From the NCBI RefSeq assembly GCF_007993865.1, contig NZ_VIUH01000006.1, positions 140,526-204,525 of the forward strand: a stretch of 64,000 bases of DNA. Direction: 5' to 3'. The first letter of the stretch is position 1. Every line of letters begins with the position of its first letter. The translations under genes were made by a program, and so were the position numbers. Below the pieces are notes generated by a model, which searched no databases, was not told where the DNA came from, and was given only the letters and a program-made list of their open reading frames with translations. This document shows positions 1 to 9,654 of the stretch, one piece after another. The DNA is from Pseudomonas sp. SJZ079. Its GTDB lineage: Bacteria; Pseudomonadota; Gammaproteobacteria; Pseudomonadales; Pseudomonadaceae.

Positions 1-76
1 GCTCGGGCGTCAGCGGTTTAGGCTGCTTGGCGTCGAGGTGAGCTTGCACCAGAAGGCGTTCGGAAATCTGCGTCAT
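1..76 (-). CDS. nadA: Quinolinate synthase NadA, N-terminal fragment
   Basis: Only the first 25 codons are in the window; the gene runs off the left edge. The start is the ATG whose complement is at 74-76, and the peptide begins MTQISERLLVQAHLDAKQ, which I recognise as the N-terminus of pseudomonad NadA. NadA is the Fe-S enzyme that condenses iminoaspartate with dihydroxyacetone phosphate to quinolinate in NAD synthesis. The order queC, tRNA-Lys, nadA matches other pseudomonads and supports the call. No catalytic residue is visible in this fragment. Confidence 0.8.
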   Translation of the reverse strand, partial: MTQISERLLVQAHLDAKQPKPLTPE

Positions 77-199
77 CTCATCAGGCCCTGTGGAGGTCTA
101 TTAGCGCGAAACTTGAGTATACCCGCCTGATTGGCACGAGAGCAGACAAGGCAGAAATACGGGACACTCGAGCTCGATCAAGGTAAAAATTGCAGATAC

Positions 200-243
200 A
201 AAAAAGCCCGAAAATTCCTTTAATCAGAATTTTCAGGCTTTCT
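200..243 (-). terminator. Terminator downstream of tRNA-Lys
   Basis: Read on the minus strand, a stem pairs AAAGCCTGAAAATTC with GAATTTTCGGGCTTT around a short loop and is followed by a T run. It lies just 3' of tRNA-Lys and before nadA, so it probably ends the tRNA transcript. Confidence 0.75.
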
Positions 244-265
244 CGACCTTCCGCAGAAGGAAATA

Positions 266-341
266 TGGTGGGTCGTGTGGGATTCGAACCTACGACCAAT
301 TGGTTAAAAGCCAACTGCTCTACCAACTGAGCTAACGACCC
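266..341 (-). tRNA. tRNA-Lys (anticodon TTT)
   Basis: On the minus strand the sequence runs from GGGTCGTTAGCTCAGTTGG to an encoded CCA end, 76 nt in all. The anticodon loop reads CTTTTAA, giving anticodon TTT (UUU, lysine). The T-arm GGTTCGAATCC and the acceptor pairing GGGTCGT/ACGACCC are intact. In P. aeruginosa the corresponding tRNA-Lys is a genomic-island attachment site. Here nadA follows directly, so no island is present on that side. Confidence 0.97.
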
Positions 342-398
342 GACGCGAGGCGCATGATACTGATTTAATTCAGAAATTCAACACTTCGCGAAATATTT

Positions 399-1073
399 TT
401 AAGCGTAACGCGTGGGATCGGCCAACCCCGCCGCGGCAAAGCCCTCGGCACGCAGGCGACAGCTGTCACATTTGCCGCAGGCGCGGCCCTGATCATCGGC
501 CTGATAGCAGGACACCGTCAGGGCATAATCCACGCCGTGCTGCATACCCGCCTGGACGATCTCGGCCTTGCTCATGTTCTGCAGCGGTGCCTGAATGCGA
601 AAGCCCTGGCCTTCGACACCGGCTTTCGTCGCCAGATTAGCCATGCGCTGGAACGCCTCGACGAACTCCGGACGGCAATCCGGGTACCCCGAATAATCCA
701 CGGCATTAACCCCGATAAAAATGTCGCGTGCACCCAGCACCTCAGCCCAACCCAAAGCCAAGGAGAGAAACACGGTATTGCGCGCCGGCACATAGGTCAC
801 CGGAATGCCTTCACTCGGCCCTTCCGGCACCTCGATACTGCTGTCGGTCAGCGCCGAGCCGCCGATGCCATTGAGGTTAAGCCCGATCACCTTGTGCTCG
901 ACTACGCCCAAGTGCCTGGCTACGCGCTCGGCCGCTTGCAGCTCTGAACGATGACGTTGCCCATAATCGAAACTCATGCTGTAGCAGGCATAACCCTCGG
1001 CTTTAGCCAGGGCGACCACAGTGGCCGAATCGAGACCGCCGGAAAGCAGGATGACCGCTTTTTTCTCACTCAT
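399..1073 (-). CDS. queC: 7-cyano-7-deazaguanine synthase QueC
   Basis: Makes preQ0 from 7-carboxy-7-deazaguanine, ammonia and ATP, a step towards queuosine in tRNA. The 224-residue protein opens with the PP-loop motif [15 protein letters not shown] (residues about 9-23). Its C-terminus holds the zinc-binding cysteines in [18 protein letters not shown]. Length is normal for the family. It lies 69 bp downstream of queE on the same strand, so the two are probably co-transcribed and supply consecutive steps of one pathway. The gene ends 57 bp before tRNA-Lys. Confidence 0.96.
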   Translation of the reverse strand: MSEKKAVILLSGGLDSATVVALAKAEGYACYSMSFDYGQRHRSELQAAERVARHLGVVEHKVIGLNLNGIGGSALTDSSIEVPEGPSEGIPVTYVPARNTVFLSLALGWAEVLGARDIFIGVNAVDYSGYPDCRPEFVEAFQRMANLATKAGVEGQGFRIQAPLQNMSKAEIVQAGMQHGVDYALTVSCYQADDQGRACGKCDSCRLRAEGFAAAGLADPTRYA

Positions 1074-1142
1074 GGGGTGTTCCTCTTCATTACCGGCCCG
1101 ACAGACTTGTCACAGGCGCACTGAGCAGCTTGAGCAACCAAC

Positions 1143-1790
1143 TCAGTGCCCCGGCTCGTCATTCCAGAGAATCTTGTGCAACTGCATCTGCAAACGCACG
1201 GGCAGGTTGTCGGCCACTATCCAGTCGGCCAGCGAGCGTGCATCCAGCTCCTGATGGCTCGGCGAGAACCACACATCGCCGGCGCGCTGATCCAAACGGT
1301 ACTGGATCAGCTTGGACACCGCCCAGTCATAGTCTTCGCGCGAGCAGATGACAAACTTGACCTGATCATTCGGCGTCAGCAGCTCGATATTTTCATAACG
1401 ATTGCGCGCCACTTCCGCCGAGCCCGGCGTCTTCAGATCAAGCACTTTACTCACCCGCGGGTCGACCGCCGAGACATCCAGGGCACCGCTGGTTTCCAGT
1501 GACACCTCATAGCCGGCATCACACAACCGCTCGAGCAGAGGTATGCAGTTGGGTTGCGCCAACGGCTCACCACCGGTCACACAGATATAGCGCGGCTTGT
1601 AGCCGGCGACCTGCTCGACAATGGCATCCAGGGACATGACCTCGCCGCCACTGAAGGCATAGGCGGTGTCGCAATACTGGCAACGCAGGGGGCAGCCGGT
1701 CAGGCGAACGAACACGGTCGGCAAGCCGGCAGTGCGCGTCTCGCCCTGCAGCGAGTAGAAAATCTCGGTAATTCGCAGGTTTTTTTGCAT
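1143..1790 (-). CDS. queE: 7-carboxy-7-deazaguanine synthase QueE
   Basis: Radical-SAM enzyme that converts 6-carboxytetrahydropterin to 7-carboxy-7-deazaguanine, the ring contraction of the queuosine pathway and the step just before QueC. The 215-residue protein shows the cluster motif GCPLRCQYCDTAYAF (CxxxCxxC, residues about 32-41) and the SAM-binding CVTGGEPLAQPN. A family-typical FYSLQGET lies near the N-terminus. It follows the tol-pal operon but is separated from cpoB by a terminator, so it probably has its own promoter with queC downstream. Confidence 0.96.
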   Translation of the reverse strand: MQKNLRITEIFYSLQGETRTAGLPTVFVRLTGCPLRCQYCDTAYAFSGGEVMSLDAIVEQVAGYKPRYICVTGGEPLAQPNCIPLLERLCDAGYEVSLETSGALDVSAVDPRVSKVLDLKTPGSAEVARNRYENIELLTPNDQVKFVICSREDYDWAVSKLIQYRLDQRAGDVWFSPSHQELDARSLADWIVADNLPVRLQMQLHKILWNDEPGH

Positions 1791-1858
1791 ATAGCCACGG
1801 GCGTGACGGCTAAACAGGCCATCCGCCTCCGTTGCGGGAAAAGGGCGAAGATTCTAAC

Positions 1859-1889
1859 GAAAAAACCCGCGACAGGCGCGGGTTTTCTT
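1859..1889 (-). terminator. Terminator of the tol-pal-cpoB operon
   Basis: On the minus strand AAAACCCGCGCC pairs with the complementary arm ending GCGGGTTTTTTCG, followed by T residues. It begins about 17 bp after the cpoB stop codon and before queE, so it marks the end of the tol-pal transcription unit. Confidence 0.8.
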
Positions 1890-1905
1890 GATCGCAGATT
1901 CAGCT

Positions 1906-2718
1906 TTAGGGTAAGCGCTGCAAATCACGCTGCGCCAACTGCGCCGCCGACGACCCCGGATACTGGGCGATGACTTGCTGCAGAATGCCTTTGGCCTTGT
2001 CCACATTGCCCAGGCGCATTTCAACATCCGCCAGTTTGAACAATGAGTCGGGCACTTTTGCATGCTGCGGATACACCTGGCTGACCCTGGCAAAAGCCTG
2101 GCCCGCACCCTGCAGGTCGCCCTTCGCCAGGTTCACTTCACCCAGCCAGTACTGAGCATTGCCGGCATATTGGCTGTTAGGGTATTTGCGTAGAAACGCC
2201 GAAAAAGCCTGGCTGGCCTTGTCGAAATCTTTGACTTTGATCAGATCGAAGGCAGCGTCATAAAACAGCTTCTCCTTCTCCGGATCCGCTGATCCATTGC
2301 CGGCAGGCGACTGAGCCTGATCTGCAGTAGGTGCTGGTGAGGCACTGTTCGCGCCCTCACCCGAGGAATTCTGTGTGGCCGCAGCACCTGCTGCACCACT
2401 GCTCAAGCGTCGATCAAGATCCTGGTAACGCTCCAGGCCCTGTTGCTTCAATCGCTCAATTTCATTCTGCTGTTCTTCGAGCATACCGCGCAGTTGCGCG
2501 ATCTCCTGCTGCATCTGCTGCAGCTGATTGAACAGCATGCCCTGCGCCGAGGCAGGGGCCTCAGCCCCTCCCCCGGCGTAGGCGCCGGACGTGTCATAAC
2601 CAGGTGATGGGTAACTGCTGCCGTAACCGGCATCGTTATCCACCACAGGAACCTCAGCCCAAGCCACAAGTGGCAGGCTGAGCACCAAAACGGTTAAAGC
2701 ACGACGGCACATACGCAT
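1906..2718 (-). CDS. cpoB: Cell-division coordinator CpoB (YbgF)
   Basis: Periplasmic protein that links Tol-Pal with peptidoglycan synthesis during outer-membrane constriction. The 270-residue product has a signal peptide (residues 1-21, ending VAWAE). A coiled-coil trimerisation segment covers about 55-95 (LQQMQQEIAQLRGMLEEQQ). A low-complexity Ala/Ser/Gly linker follows. The C-terminal half is TPR-like (FYDAAFDLIKVKDFDKASQAF, YAGNAQYWLGEVN, SLFKLADVEMRLGNVDKA). It starts 6 bp after pal and is the last gene of the operon. Confidence 0.94.
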   Translation of the reverse strand: MRMCRRALTVLVLSLPLVAWAEVPVVDNDAGYGSSYPSPGYDTSGAYAGGGAEAPASAQGMLFNQLQQMQQEIAQLRGMLEEQQNEIERLKQQGLERYQDLDRRLSSGAAGAAATQNSSGEGANSASPAPTADQAQSPAGNGSADPEKEKLFYDAAFDLIKVKDFDKASQAFSAFLRKYPNSQYAGNAQYWLGEVNLAKGDLQGAGQAFARVSQVYPQHAKVPDSLFKLADVEMRLGNVDKAKGILQQVIAQYPGSSAAQLAQRDLQRLP

Positions 2719-2724
2719 GGCGAA

Positions 2725-3222
2725 TTACTTACGCAGTTCGACGCGACGGTTCTGAGCCCAGGACTGCTCATCGTTACCGGTAGCAATCGCACGCTCTTCA
2801 CCGTAGGAAACCAGCTCCAGCTGAGCAGGGGAAACACCCTGCAGTACCAGGTAGCGCTGCACGGCCTTTGAGCGACGCTCGCCCAGTGCCATGTTGTATT
2901 CACGGGTACCGCGCTCGTCAGCGTGGCCTTCCAGAACGACGCGAGCGCCGTTGCCTTTCAGATCCTTGGCGTGAACGTCGAGGGCGCGCATGGCTTCCGG
3001 CTTCAGATCCGAGCTGTCGTATTCGAAGTAGAAGGTGGTGATAGCGCGCAGGGCCGCTTCTTCGCTCAGGCTGCCGTCGACAGCACCGGTGTCGGTACCG
3101 TAACCGGCATTCGGGTCGATTGCGCCTTCGCCAGCAGCATCGCCGCCCTTGGAGGAACAACCAACAGCAACGGCGAGAGCCAAGCTCAGAGCAGCAAATT
3201 TACCGAATTTCAGCATTTCCAT
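2725..3222 (-). CDS. pal: Peptidoglycan-associated lipoprotein Pal (OprL)
   Basis: Outer-membrane lipoprotein that binds peptidoglycan and completes the Tol-Pal bridge. I chose the start [13 protein letters not shown] because it matches pseudomonad OprL and lies 7 bases after an AGGAG; another ATG sits directly in front, and the frame stays open further upstream. The protein has 165 residues. The lipobox is VAVGCSS (lipidated Cys about residue 21). The OmpA-like domain shows [14 protein letters not shown] and [14 protein letters not shown], which carry the diaminopimelate-binding Asp/Arg pattern, and the end is NRRVELRK. The protein is near-identical to known OprL. Confidence 0.98.
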   Translation of the reverse strand: MEMLKFGKFAALSLALAVAVGCSSKGGDAAGEGAIDPNAGYGTDTGAVDGSLSEEAALRAITTFYFEYDSSDLKPEAMRALDVHAKDLKGNGARVVLEGHADERGTREYNMALGERRSKAVQRYLVLQGVSPAQLELVSYGEERAIATGNDEQSWAQNRRVELRK

Positions 3223-3291
3223 CATGTAACTCCTAATGAACCCCAGTGTGTTAAGCAGTATTTCAAGCAATAGCAAAGGTGTAGCGCCGCA

Positions 3292-4599
3292 TCAGTTCAG
3301 GTAGGGGGACCAGGAAGGCTCTCGAACTTCGCCTTGAGCGGTAGGAAGAGGGAGCCTAACGCGACCATTGGTGGACGCTAACATCAAGACTCCCCGACCC
3401 TGCTGGCGGGTGGCGTAGATTATCATGGTGCCGTTAGGTGCAACAGTGGGTGACTCATCCAAACTGGTATCAGAAAGAATGCGCAAATTGCCCCGCTGAA
3501 GATCCTGTGCCGCTACTTTGAACACGGTATAACCATCCTGGCGGTGAATCATCACCAGGGTCTTTTCATCCGCAGAGAGTTTCGGGTTGGCGTTGTAGTT
3601 ACCAACGAAGGTCACACGCTCAACCGCACCACTGCCGATGTTGGTTTTGTAGATTTGTGGCTTACCGGAACGGTCCGAGGTGAAGTAGATGGTCTGGCCA
3701 TCCTTACCCCAGAAGGGTTCGGTATCAATCGAGCCCTGATTGGTCACGCGACGCAGTTGCCGCGAGCCCATGTCCATCACATAGATTTCCGGATTGCCGT
3801 CACGCGACAGCACGAAGGCCAGGCGACTGCCGTCCGGCGACCAGGCCGGCGCGCCGTTCAGGCCTTCGAAATTGGTGATCTGCTCACGCCGCCCGGTATC
3901 GATGTGCTGCACGAAGATACGCGGACGCTTTTGCTCGAACGACACATAGGCGATGCGCCGGCCATCCGGAGCAAACGACGGCGACAGGATTGGCTCACGC
4001 GACTGCAGCAGGGTCACTGCACGAGCGCCGTCGTAATCGGAGCGCTGCAAGGTATAGCGCGTATTGTTCACTGCAAAACGTTCGGCGGTGACATAGAGCA
4101 TGCGCGTGGAAAACGCGCCTTTGGTCCCGGTGAGCTTCTCGAACGACTGATCGGCAATATGGTGGGCCATGTCGCGCAGCTGATCGACTCCTCCACCGAC
4201 GCTGCCCGTCATCACCTGCTGCTCGGTGGCCACGTTGAACAACGCGTACTGAACCTGCAAACGGCCGCCGCTGGGAACCAGGCTACCAACCAGGACATAC
4301 TGGGCGCCAAGGGCCTTCCAATCACGGTAGATGAGTTCGCTGGCCTGGGTCGGCAGACTGATCATGTTCTGCTTCGGGATTGGCTCGAAAACCCCCGAAT
4401 TGCGCAGATCCTTGCCGATGATATCGGCCATATCCTCCGGTAGCACGCTACCGCCCTGCCAACCAAACGGCACCACGGCAATCGGTGTCGCGCGATCACT
4501 ACCGCTACTGATCACCAAGGGGTCAGCCGCCTGAACGCTGCCGACCAACATGGCCAGCCCCACCAGGACAATACGCATCAGGGTATTCACTGAGTTCAA
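3292..4599 (-). CDS. tolB: Tol-Pal system periplasmic protein TolB
   Basis: Periplasmic beta-propeller partner of Pal and TolA. The 435-residue protein has a signal peptide ending SVQAA (about 24-25), then an N-terminal domain ([23 protein letters not shown]). Repeated propeller blades follow with the Tol/WD40-like pattern ([51 protein letters not shown]). The ATG overlaps the tolA stop by 4 bp (ATGA), which implies translational coupling. pal follows after about 70 bp. Confidence 0.97.
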   Translation of the reverse strand: MNSVNTLMRIVLVGLAMLVGSVQAADPLVISSGSDRATPIAVVPFGWQGGSVLPEDMADIIGKDLRNSGVFEPIPKQNMISLPTQASELIYRDWKALGAQYVLVGSLVPSGGRLQVQYALFNVATEQQVMTGSVGGGVDQLRDMAHHIADQSFEKLTGTKGAFSTRMLYVTAERFAVNNTRYTLQRSDYDGARAVTLLQSREPILSPSFAPDGRRIAYVSFEQKRPRIFVQHIDTGRREQITNFEGLNGAPAWSPDGSRLAFVLSRDGNPEIYVMDMGSRQLRRVTNQGSIDTEPFWGKDGQTIYFTSDRSGKPQIYKTNIGSGAVERVTFVGNYNANPKLSADEKTLVMIHRQDGYTVFKVAAQDLQRGNLRILSDTSLDESPTVAPNGTMIIYATRQQGRGVLMLASTNGRVRLPLPTAQGEVREPSWSPYLN

Positions 4600-5579
4600 T
4601 TCTCCGGTTTGAATAAAACAGCGCGCTGCCTATATAGGCTATCAAAGGTAGCGCGATCCAATTGTTGCATTTCGGCGATGCGGCCTACGTTGCGCACCGC
4701 TTGTACCGCTGAGCTATCGAAAGCTGCGTCACCACTGGAGCGGGTGACGCTGGCATTGGTGATGGTGCCATCGGGCAACATCTGAATCAGTAATGCAACG
4801 CTCATCCCGCTACGAGCCGACATAGGTCTTTGCCAGCTTTCGGTGATCAGCTTGATGATCAAGTCATCAAGATTCCCGGCCACCTGATCGCCCTGGGTTT
4901 CGGCTAACGCCTGCTGATGCCCGACTTCGTCCGACAGCAGCTCGGCCAATGCAGCGGCCTTCTTATCCTCAACCGCTTTACGACTGGCCACTTCAGCAGC
5001 CTTTTTCTTGGCATCCTCCGCGGCTTTTTTCTTCGCAGCTTCGGCAGCGGCCTTTTTCTTGGCCTCTTCGGCCGCCTTCTTCTTGGCGTCTTCCGCAGCC
5101 TTTTTCTTGGCATCCTCGGCGGCTTCCTTCTTCGCCTCATCTTCAACCGCCTTCTTCTTGGCGATATCGGCTAGCTTCTTCTGCTCTGCGGCCTTTTTTT
5201 CCGCCTCCGACTTCTTAGCGGCATCCGCTTTCTTAGCCGCTTCGGCCTTTCGAACCTCATCGGCTTTCTTTTGTTCCGCAGCCTTGGCCGCCGCCTGCTT
5301 CTGCTGCTCGGCTTTTTTCTGTTCCAGTTGCTCGGTTTCGTACTGCGGCGCAGCGGTTTTCTTCGCCTCGCCGGCAATTTTCTGGTTGGTCTGAGTAGTC
5401 GCCTGGCTTTGCGACTTCAATTGATACAAGGTCGCCTGCACGACTGGCCTGGCTGGCGGCAAATCCGGGGCAAAGGCAAAACTGACGAACAGCATCGCGA
5501 ACATCAGGGTATGCAGCGCCACCGCCCACACCACCGGCCAGAACAGGCTTTCCGAAGAAGAGCGCTCACGCTGCTGCAT
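4596..5579 (-). CDS. tolA: Tol-Pal inner-membrane protein TolA
   Basis: Energised link from the TolQR motor to TolB/Pal. The 327-residue product has one N-terminal membrane segment ([22 protein letters not shown], about 16-37). A very long Ala/Lys/Glu-rich helix follows (about 80-210) made of repeats such as KKKAAEDA. The globular C-terminal domain (about 225-327) includes [20 protein letters not shown]. This three-domain layout is diagnostic. The gene overlaps tolR by one base and tolB by four. The repeat tract is normal for the family. Confidence 0.96.
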   Translation of the reverse strand: MQQRERSSSESLFWPVVWAVALHTLMFAMLFVSFAFAPDLPPARPVVQATLYQLKSQSQATTQTNQKIAGEAKKTAAPQYETEQLEQKKAEQQKQAAAKAAEQKKADEVRKAEAAKKADAAKKSEAEKKAAEQKKLADIAKKKAVEDEAKKEAAEDAKKKAAEDAKKKAAEEAKKKAAAEAAKKKAAEDAKKKAAEVASRKAVEDKKAAALAELLSDEVGHQQALAETQGDQVAGNLDDLIIKLITESWQRPMSARSGMSVALLIQMLPDGTITNASVTRSSGDAAFDSSAVQAVRNVGRIAEMQQLDRATFDSLYRQRAVLFKPEN

Positions 5580-6031
5580 CAGGGTGCCTCGGTAATCAGC
5601 CCGACGTTACCCACGTCAGCCTGCTGCAAGCCACTCATGGCCAACATCACCGTACCGTAATCGACCGCTTTGTCTCCGCGCACGAACACTTGCACTTGCT
5701 TACCCTGGCGACGACTCTCAGCCAGGATGCCAGTCACCGCACGCGTCATCTCATCCAGGGTCATGGCTTGATCCTGCACGGTATCGACATCGACCTCGGT
5801 GCCCATGTTCCAGTAATAGGACTTGTCGGCCTTGATCGAAATGGTCAGCACCTGGGCGTTGTTGTCCTGCGGCAGCACTTCGCTGCTGACTTTCGGCAGG
5901 TCGACCTTGACCCCTTGATTGAGCATCGGCGCGGTCACCATAAAGATCACCAGCAGTACCAACATCACATCGATGTAGGGCACCACGTTCATCTCGGCGA
6001 CGGGCTTGCGTCTGTTGCGAATTCTGGCCAT
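5579..6031 (-). CDS. tolR: Tol-Pal motor subunit TolR
   Basis: ExbD/MotB-like stator protein that channels the proton motive force with TolQ. The 150-residue protein has a short cytoplasmic N-terminus (MARIRNRRKPVAEMNVVPYID). A single membrane helix DVMLVLLVIFMVTAPML carries the functional Asp (about residue 22). A periplasmic domain follows, ending QADVGNVGLITEAP. It is 34 bp downstream of tolQ and overlaps tolA by one base (TGATG). Confidence 0.97.
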   Translation of the reverse strand: MARIRNRRKPVAEMNVVPYIDVMLVLLVIFMVTAPMLNQGVKVDLPKVSSEVLPQDNNAQVLTISIKADKSYYWNMGTEVDVDTVQDQAMTLDEMTRAVTGILAESRRQGKQVQVFVRGDKAVDYGTVMLAMSGLQQADVGNVGLITEAP

Positions 6032-6065
6032 GGCTTGAAAAACCTGTATTGAGAATGCCTAAGGC

Positions 6066-6761
6066 TTAGTCGTCGCTGGTATGCACTTTACGGTGCAGGA
6101 TCGCCTGGAACTCATCGGCGAAGGTGTAGTAACGGCCGATCAGCATCTCACCCCGAGAGGAGAAGCGGTTGTAGGCAATCACCGCCGGAATGGCCGCGAA
6201 CAGACCGATGGCCGTGGCAATCAGCGCCTCGGCGATACCTGGGGCCACAGTGGCCAGGGTTGCTTGCTGAACCTGGGCCAAGCCGCGGAAGGAGTTCATG
6301 ATCCCCCACACGGTGCCGAACAGACCAATATAGGGGCTGGTGGAGCCGACTGTGGCGAGGAATGGCAGGCTTTGCTCGAGCTTCTCTTCCTCGCGCGAGA
6401 TGGCCACGCGCATGCCACGGGCCACGCCGTCCATCACCGCATCCGGATCGACACCTTGCTGCTGGCGCAAACGGGAAAATTCCTTGAAACCGGCGCGGAA
6501 AATCTGCTCCAGACCAGAGTCTGGATCCGGGTTGCTGCCTGCCTGACGATACAGCTTGGACAGGTCGATGCCGGACCAGAAACGTTCCTCGAAGTTATCC
6601 AAGGCGCGCTTGGCGGCGCGCAGCAGCGTGCTGCGCTGGAAGATCATGACCCACGATGTGACCGAAGCGGCCACCAGCGTCAGCATCACCAGTTGCACCA
6701 CCAGGCTGGCGTTGCTGATCAAACTCCACATCGACATGTGGTCAACGGCGTTGGCTTCCAC
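6066..6761 (-). CDS. tolQ: Tol-Pal motor subunit TolQ
   Basis: MotA/ExbB-family proton channel subunit of the Tol motor. The 231-residue protein is nearly identical in recognisable stretches to P. aeruginosa TolQ. It has three membrane helices: about 15-37 (SLVVQLVMLTLVAASVTSW), about 135-160 (YIGLFGTVWGIMNSF) and about 170-195 (LIATAIGLFAAIPAVIAYN), the last two lining the ion path. It starts 2 bp after ybgC, so all Tol genes lie in one unit. Confidence 0.97.
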   Translation of the reverse strand: MEANAVDHMSMWSLISNASLVVQLVMLTLVAASVTSWVMIFQRSTLLRAAKRALDNFEERFWSGIDLSKLYRQAGSNPDPDSGLEQIFRAGFKEFSRLRQQQGVDPDAVMDGVARGMRVAISREEEKLEQSLPFLATVGSTSPYIGLFGTVWGIMNSFRGLAQVQQATLATVAPGIAEALIATAIGLFAAIPAVIAYNRFSSRGEMLIGRYYTFADEFQAILHRKVHTSDD

Positions 6762-6763
6762 GC

Positions 6764-7216
6764 TTACTCTCCTGCCTTAGATGTACCCGTGCCGCCCAGG
6801 ACGGCAAAGGCCGTACGCAGAGCTTGGGGAATAGCCCGGGGTTTCAAATTGTCGGCGCGCACACAGGCCACCAAAAACTGCCCCTCACAGAGCAGCACGT
6901 CATCCACAGCCCGCCTGACCTGTTGACGAAAACGCAGGCTGGCACGGTTTAATTCGATTACTTGCGCACTGACCAGCAACTCATCGTCGAGCCGGGCCGG
7001 TGCGTGATAGCGCGCCTCCGCGGAATGCACGACAAACAACAGGCCCTCACCCGCCAGCGTCGACTGGGCAAAGCCCAGGTCGCGCAGGCACTCGGTGCGA
7101 GCCCGCTCCATAAATTTGAGGTAGTTGACGTAGTAGACGATGCCGCCGGCATCGGTGTCTTCGTAATAAACCCGACAACGATGAGCGAAAGACTGAACTC
7201 CGTTTTGCGCGTGCAT
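6764..7216 (-). CDS. ybgC: Tol-Pal-associated acyl-CoA thioesterase YbgC
   Basis: Hot-dog-fold thioesterase of the 4-hydroxybenzoyl-CoA thioesterase family, conserved as the first gene of tol operons. Its physiological acyl substrate is unsettled. The 150-residue protein carries the family motif [26 protein letters not shown] in pieces: the catalytic Asp lies in EDTDAGG (about residue 22) and is followed by YVNY. It lies 52 bp downstream of ruvB and 2 bp upstream of tolQ. Confidence 0.93.
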   Translation of the reverse strand: MHAQNGVQSFAHRCRVYYEDTDAGGIVYYVNYLKFMERARTECLRDLGFAQSTLAGEGLLFVVHSAEARYHAPARLDDELLVSAQVIELNRASLRFRQQVRRAVDDVLLCEGQFLVACVRADNLKPRAIPQALRTAFAVLGGTGTSKAGE

Positions 7217-7268
7217 ACTGTAGTGCTAGCTCCTGAACTTGCCAATTGGCTACGGCAAGTATTTTTTC

Positions 7269-8321
7269 TTACTCGCCACTGCTGTCGAACAGGTCGACGG
7301 TCGGTAGTTCGCCCATACGCTTCGGCACATTCAGGCCGAAATGCAGATAGGCATGTCGTGTCACCACCCGTCCCCGCGGGGTGCGCATGATGAAGCCCTG
7401 CTGAATCAGGTAAGGCTCCAACACATCTTCGATGGTATGGCGCTCCTCACTGATCGCCGCGGCCAAGCTATCGACCCCCACCGGGCCGCCGTCGAATTTC
7501 TCCATCATGGTCAGCAACAGCCGGCGATCCTGGTGATCGAAACCGCGCTCATCGACATTCAACAGATTCAGCGCCCGATCGGCGATCTCTCGGGTGATGT
7601 CACCCTGACCACGCACCTCGGCGAAATCACGCACACGGCGCAACAGACGGTTGGCGATACGCGGTGTCCCCCGCGCACGTCGGGCGATTTCAAATGCCCC
7701 CTGCGCTTCGATCGGCAAGCCGAGAATACCTGCCGAACGTGTGACGATGGTTGCCAGATCGTCGACACTGTAGAACTCCAGACGCTGCACGATACCGAAG
7801 CGATCACGCAACGGATTGGTCAGCATGCCCGCGCGAGTAGTGGCACCGACCAGGGTGAAAGGTGGCAAATCCAGCTTGATCGAGCGCGCGGCGGGACCCT
7901 CGCCGATCATGATGTCGAGCTGGAAATCCTCCATTGCCGGGTACAACACTTCTTCGACAATCGGCGACAGACGATGGATTTCATCGACGAACAGCACATC
8001 GCCCGGCTCAAGATTGGTCAGCAGCGCGGCCAAGTCACCCGGCCGCTCCAGTACCGGACCCGAGGTGCTCTTGATCGACACGCCCATTTCCTGGGCAATG
8101 ATATTGGCCAGGGTGGTCTTACCCAGACCCGGCGGACCGAAGATCAGGGTGTGATCCAAGGCCTCGCTACGGCCTTTAGCGGCCTGAATAAACAACTCCA
8201 TTTGCTCGCGCACACTCGGCTGGCCGATGTATTCGGCCAGCTTCAACGGCCGAATGGCTCGATCCACCTGCTCATCGCGGTCGCGGGGTGTGGCGGCAAT
8301 CAGGCGATCTGCTTCTAGCAT
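7269..8321 (-). CDS. ruvB: Holliday junction branch-migration ATPase RuvB
   Basis: AAA+ motor that pumps DNA through the RuvA-bound Holliday junction. The 350-residue protein shows Walker [14 protein letters not shown] (about 60-72), Walker [11 protein letters not shown] (about 109-118), sensor 1 GATTRAGML and the C-terminal winged-helix region ending [15 protein letters not shown]. It lies 6 bp after ruvA, giving a ruvC-ruvA-ruvB run before the tol genes, as in other pseudomonads. Confidence 0.98.
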   Translation of the reverse strand: MLEADRLIAATPRDRDEQVDRAIRPLKLAEYIGQPSVREQMELFIQAAKGRSEALDHTLIFGPPGLGKTTLANIIAQEMGVSIKSTSGPVLERPGDLAALLTNLEPGDVLFVDEIHRLSPIVEEVLYPAMEDFQLDIMIGEGPAARSIKLDLPPFTLVGATTRAGMLTNPLRDRFGIVQRLEFYSVDDLATIVTRSAGILGLPIEAQGAFEIARRARGTPRIANRLLRRVRDFAEVRGQGDITREIADRALNLLNVDERGFDHQDRRLLLTMMEKFDGGPVGVDSLAAAISEERHTIEDVLEPYLIQQGFIMRTPRGRVVTRHAYLHFGLNVPKRMGELPTVDLFDSSGE

Positions 8322-8327
8322 CTGGAG

Positions 8328-8936
8328 TTACACCATTCCCTTCAGGGCACGACGAATCATATCTTCACTGCTCAAGCCATCTTCCTTGATACTGGAGACG
8401 GCACGACTGGCTTCTTGCGGTTTATAACCTAGAGAAATAAGTGCACTGACTGCATCATCCTCCGCGCTTGAGACTGCACCACCGGCGCGAGGTTCAACAA
8501 CCAGCGTCGCCATACCCGGCACGGCCTCCCAGGCCTTGAAGCGATCCTTCAGTTCAACCAACAGGCGCTCAGCGGTTTTCTTGCCAACGCCGGGGACCTT
8601 CACCAGCACCGAAGCATCCTGCACTTGTACACAACGCACCAGCTCATCGACTTCCAGGCCAGACATTAGCGCTAGCGCCAGCTTCGGACCAACGCCATTG
8701 AGACGGATCAGCTCGCGAAACAGTTGACGCTCGCGCTTCTCGAAGAAGCCATAGAGCAAATGGGCATCCTCACGCACCACCAGATGCGTATGCAGGGTCA
8801 CCGACTCGCCGACTGCCGGCAGACGGTACAGGGTGGTCATCGGTACTTCCAGCTCATAGCCGAGTCCCTGCACATCCACAATCAAATGCGGCGGCTGCTT
8901 TTCCGCCAAGGTGCCGCGCAAACGTCCGATCACCAC
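8328..8936 (-). CDS. ruvA: Holliday junction DNA-binding protein RuvA
   Basis: Tetrameric protein that holds the four-way junction and recruits RuvB. The 202-residue protein starts [17 protein letters not shown]. Helix-hairpin-helix segments follow ([18 protein letters not shown] about 77-94; [19 protein letters not shown] about 112-130). The flexible linker and C-terminal domain III contact RuvB ([17 protein letters not shown]). It lies 18 bp after ruvC. Confidence 0.98.
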   Translation of the reverse strand: MVIGRLRGTLAEKQPPHLIVDVQGLGYELEVPMTTLYRLPAVGESVTLHTHLVVREDAHLLYGFFEKRERQLFRELIRLNGVGPKLALALMSGLEVDELVRCVQVQDASVLVKVPGVGKKTAERLLVELKDRFKAWEAVPGMATLVVEPRAGGAVSSAEDDAVSALISLGYKPQEASRAVSSIKEDGLSSEDMIRRALKGMV

Positions 8937-8954
8937 TGTGTTCCTTAAATGACA

Positions 8955-9479
8955 TTACAAACGAAGGCGGCCACTGCGCCGCTTGGCGCCTGCCAGACCA
9001 TGGGGAATCAGGCTTTGCCGGTGATGGGCATGGCACAGGGCAATGGCCAGGGCATCCGAGGCATCGATCTGCGGTTTCTGCACCAGCTTGAGCAGGTGCA
9101 TAACCATCATCTGCACCTGCTCCTTATCCGCGCCGCCGGTACCAGCAATAGCCTGCTTGACCTGGGTCGCGGTGTATTCGGCCACATCCAGCCCCGCCTC
9201 GATACCCGCCACGATGGCAACGCCCCGCGCCTGACCGAGTTTCAACGCGGAGTCCGGGTTACGCGCCATAAACACCTGCTCGATGCCCATGGTCACCGGC
9301 CCGTAGGTTTCGATGACCTCGCGCACGCCACGAAACACGATTTGCAAGCGCTCCGGCATCGACCCGCTACCGGTCCGGATGCAGCCCGAAGCCACATACT
9401 CACAGCTGCGCCCGGTGTCGCGCACTACCCCATAACCGGTGATGCGCGAACCGGGGTCGATACCGAGGATCAACGTCAT
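8955..9479 (-). CDS. ruvC: Holliday junction resolvase RuvC
   Basis: Metal-dependent endonuclease that cuts Holliday junctions. The 174-residue protein begins [19 protein letters not shown] with the first catalytic Asp at residue 7. Further acidic residues of the RNase H-like site are visible in [11 protein letters not shown] (Glu about 66) and the [16 protein letters not shown] region (Asp about 138-141). It is the first gene of ruvCAB. A 175-bp gap containing the yebC terminator lies upstream. Confidence 0.98.
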   Translation of the reverse strand: MTLILGIDPGSRITGYGVVRDTGRSCEYVASGCIRTGSGSMPERLQIVFRGVREVIETYGPVTMGIEQVFMARNPDSALKLGQARGVAIVAGIEAGLDVAEYTATQVKQAIAGTGGADKEQVQMMVMHLLKLVQKPQIDASDALAIALCHAHHRQSLIPHGLAGAKRRSGRLRL

Positions 9480-9589
9480 GCCCTACCATCCACCCCAGGC
9501 GTCGACCAGAGCCGGCCACCATACTGTTTATTTATCCAGCACGCAGTATAGGGGCAGGCCTTGGTGCCGTCACCCGCCAAACACCCATG

Positions 9590-9636
9590 AAAAAGCCGGA
9601 AGTGCTCAGGCCGCATGCGCCCAGCAACTTCCGGCC
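9590..9636 (-). terminator. Terminator after yebC
   Basis: On the minus strand GCCGGAAGT and ACTTCCGGC pair around a GC-rich loop, and the second arm runs straight into TTTTTC. It lies about 20 bp after the yebC stop and separates yebC from ruvC. Confidence 0.8.
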
Positions 9637-9654
9637 TGTTCAACACGGGTTCGA

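Noticed and set aside
4331..4534. Many plus-strand open frames across the tol-ruv-aspS block
   Set aside because: They lie antisense to well-conserved genes in a GC-rich genome and have no initiation signals or family resemblance.
4900..5400. Lys/Ala/Glu-rich repeats with long open frames on several strands
   Set aside because: This is the normal helical domain II of TolA; the other frames are compositional shadows.
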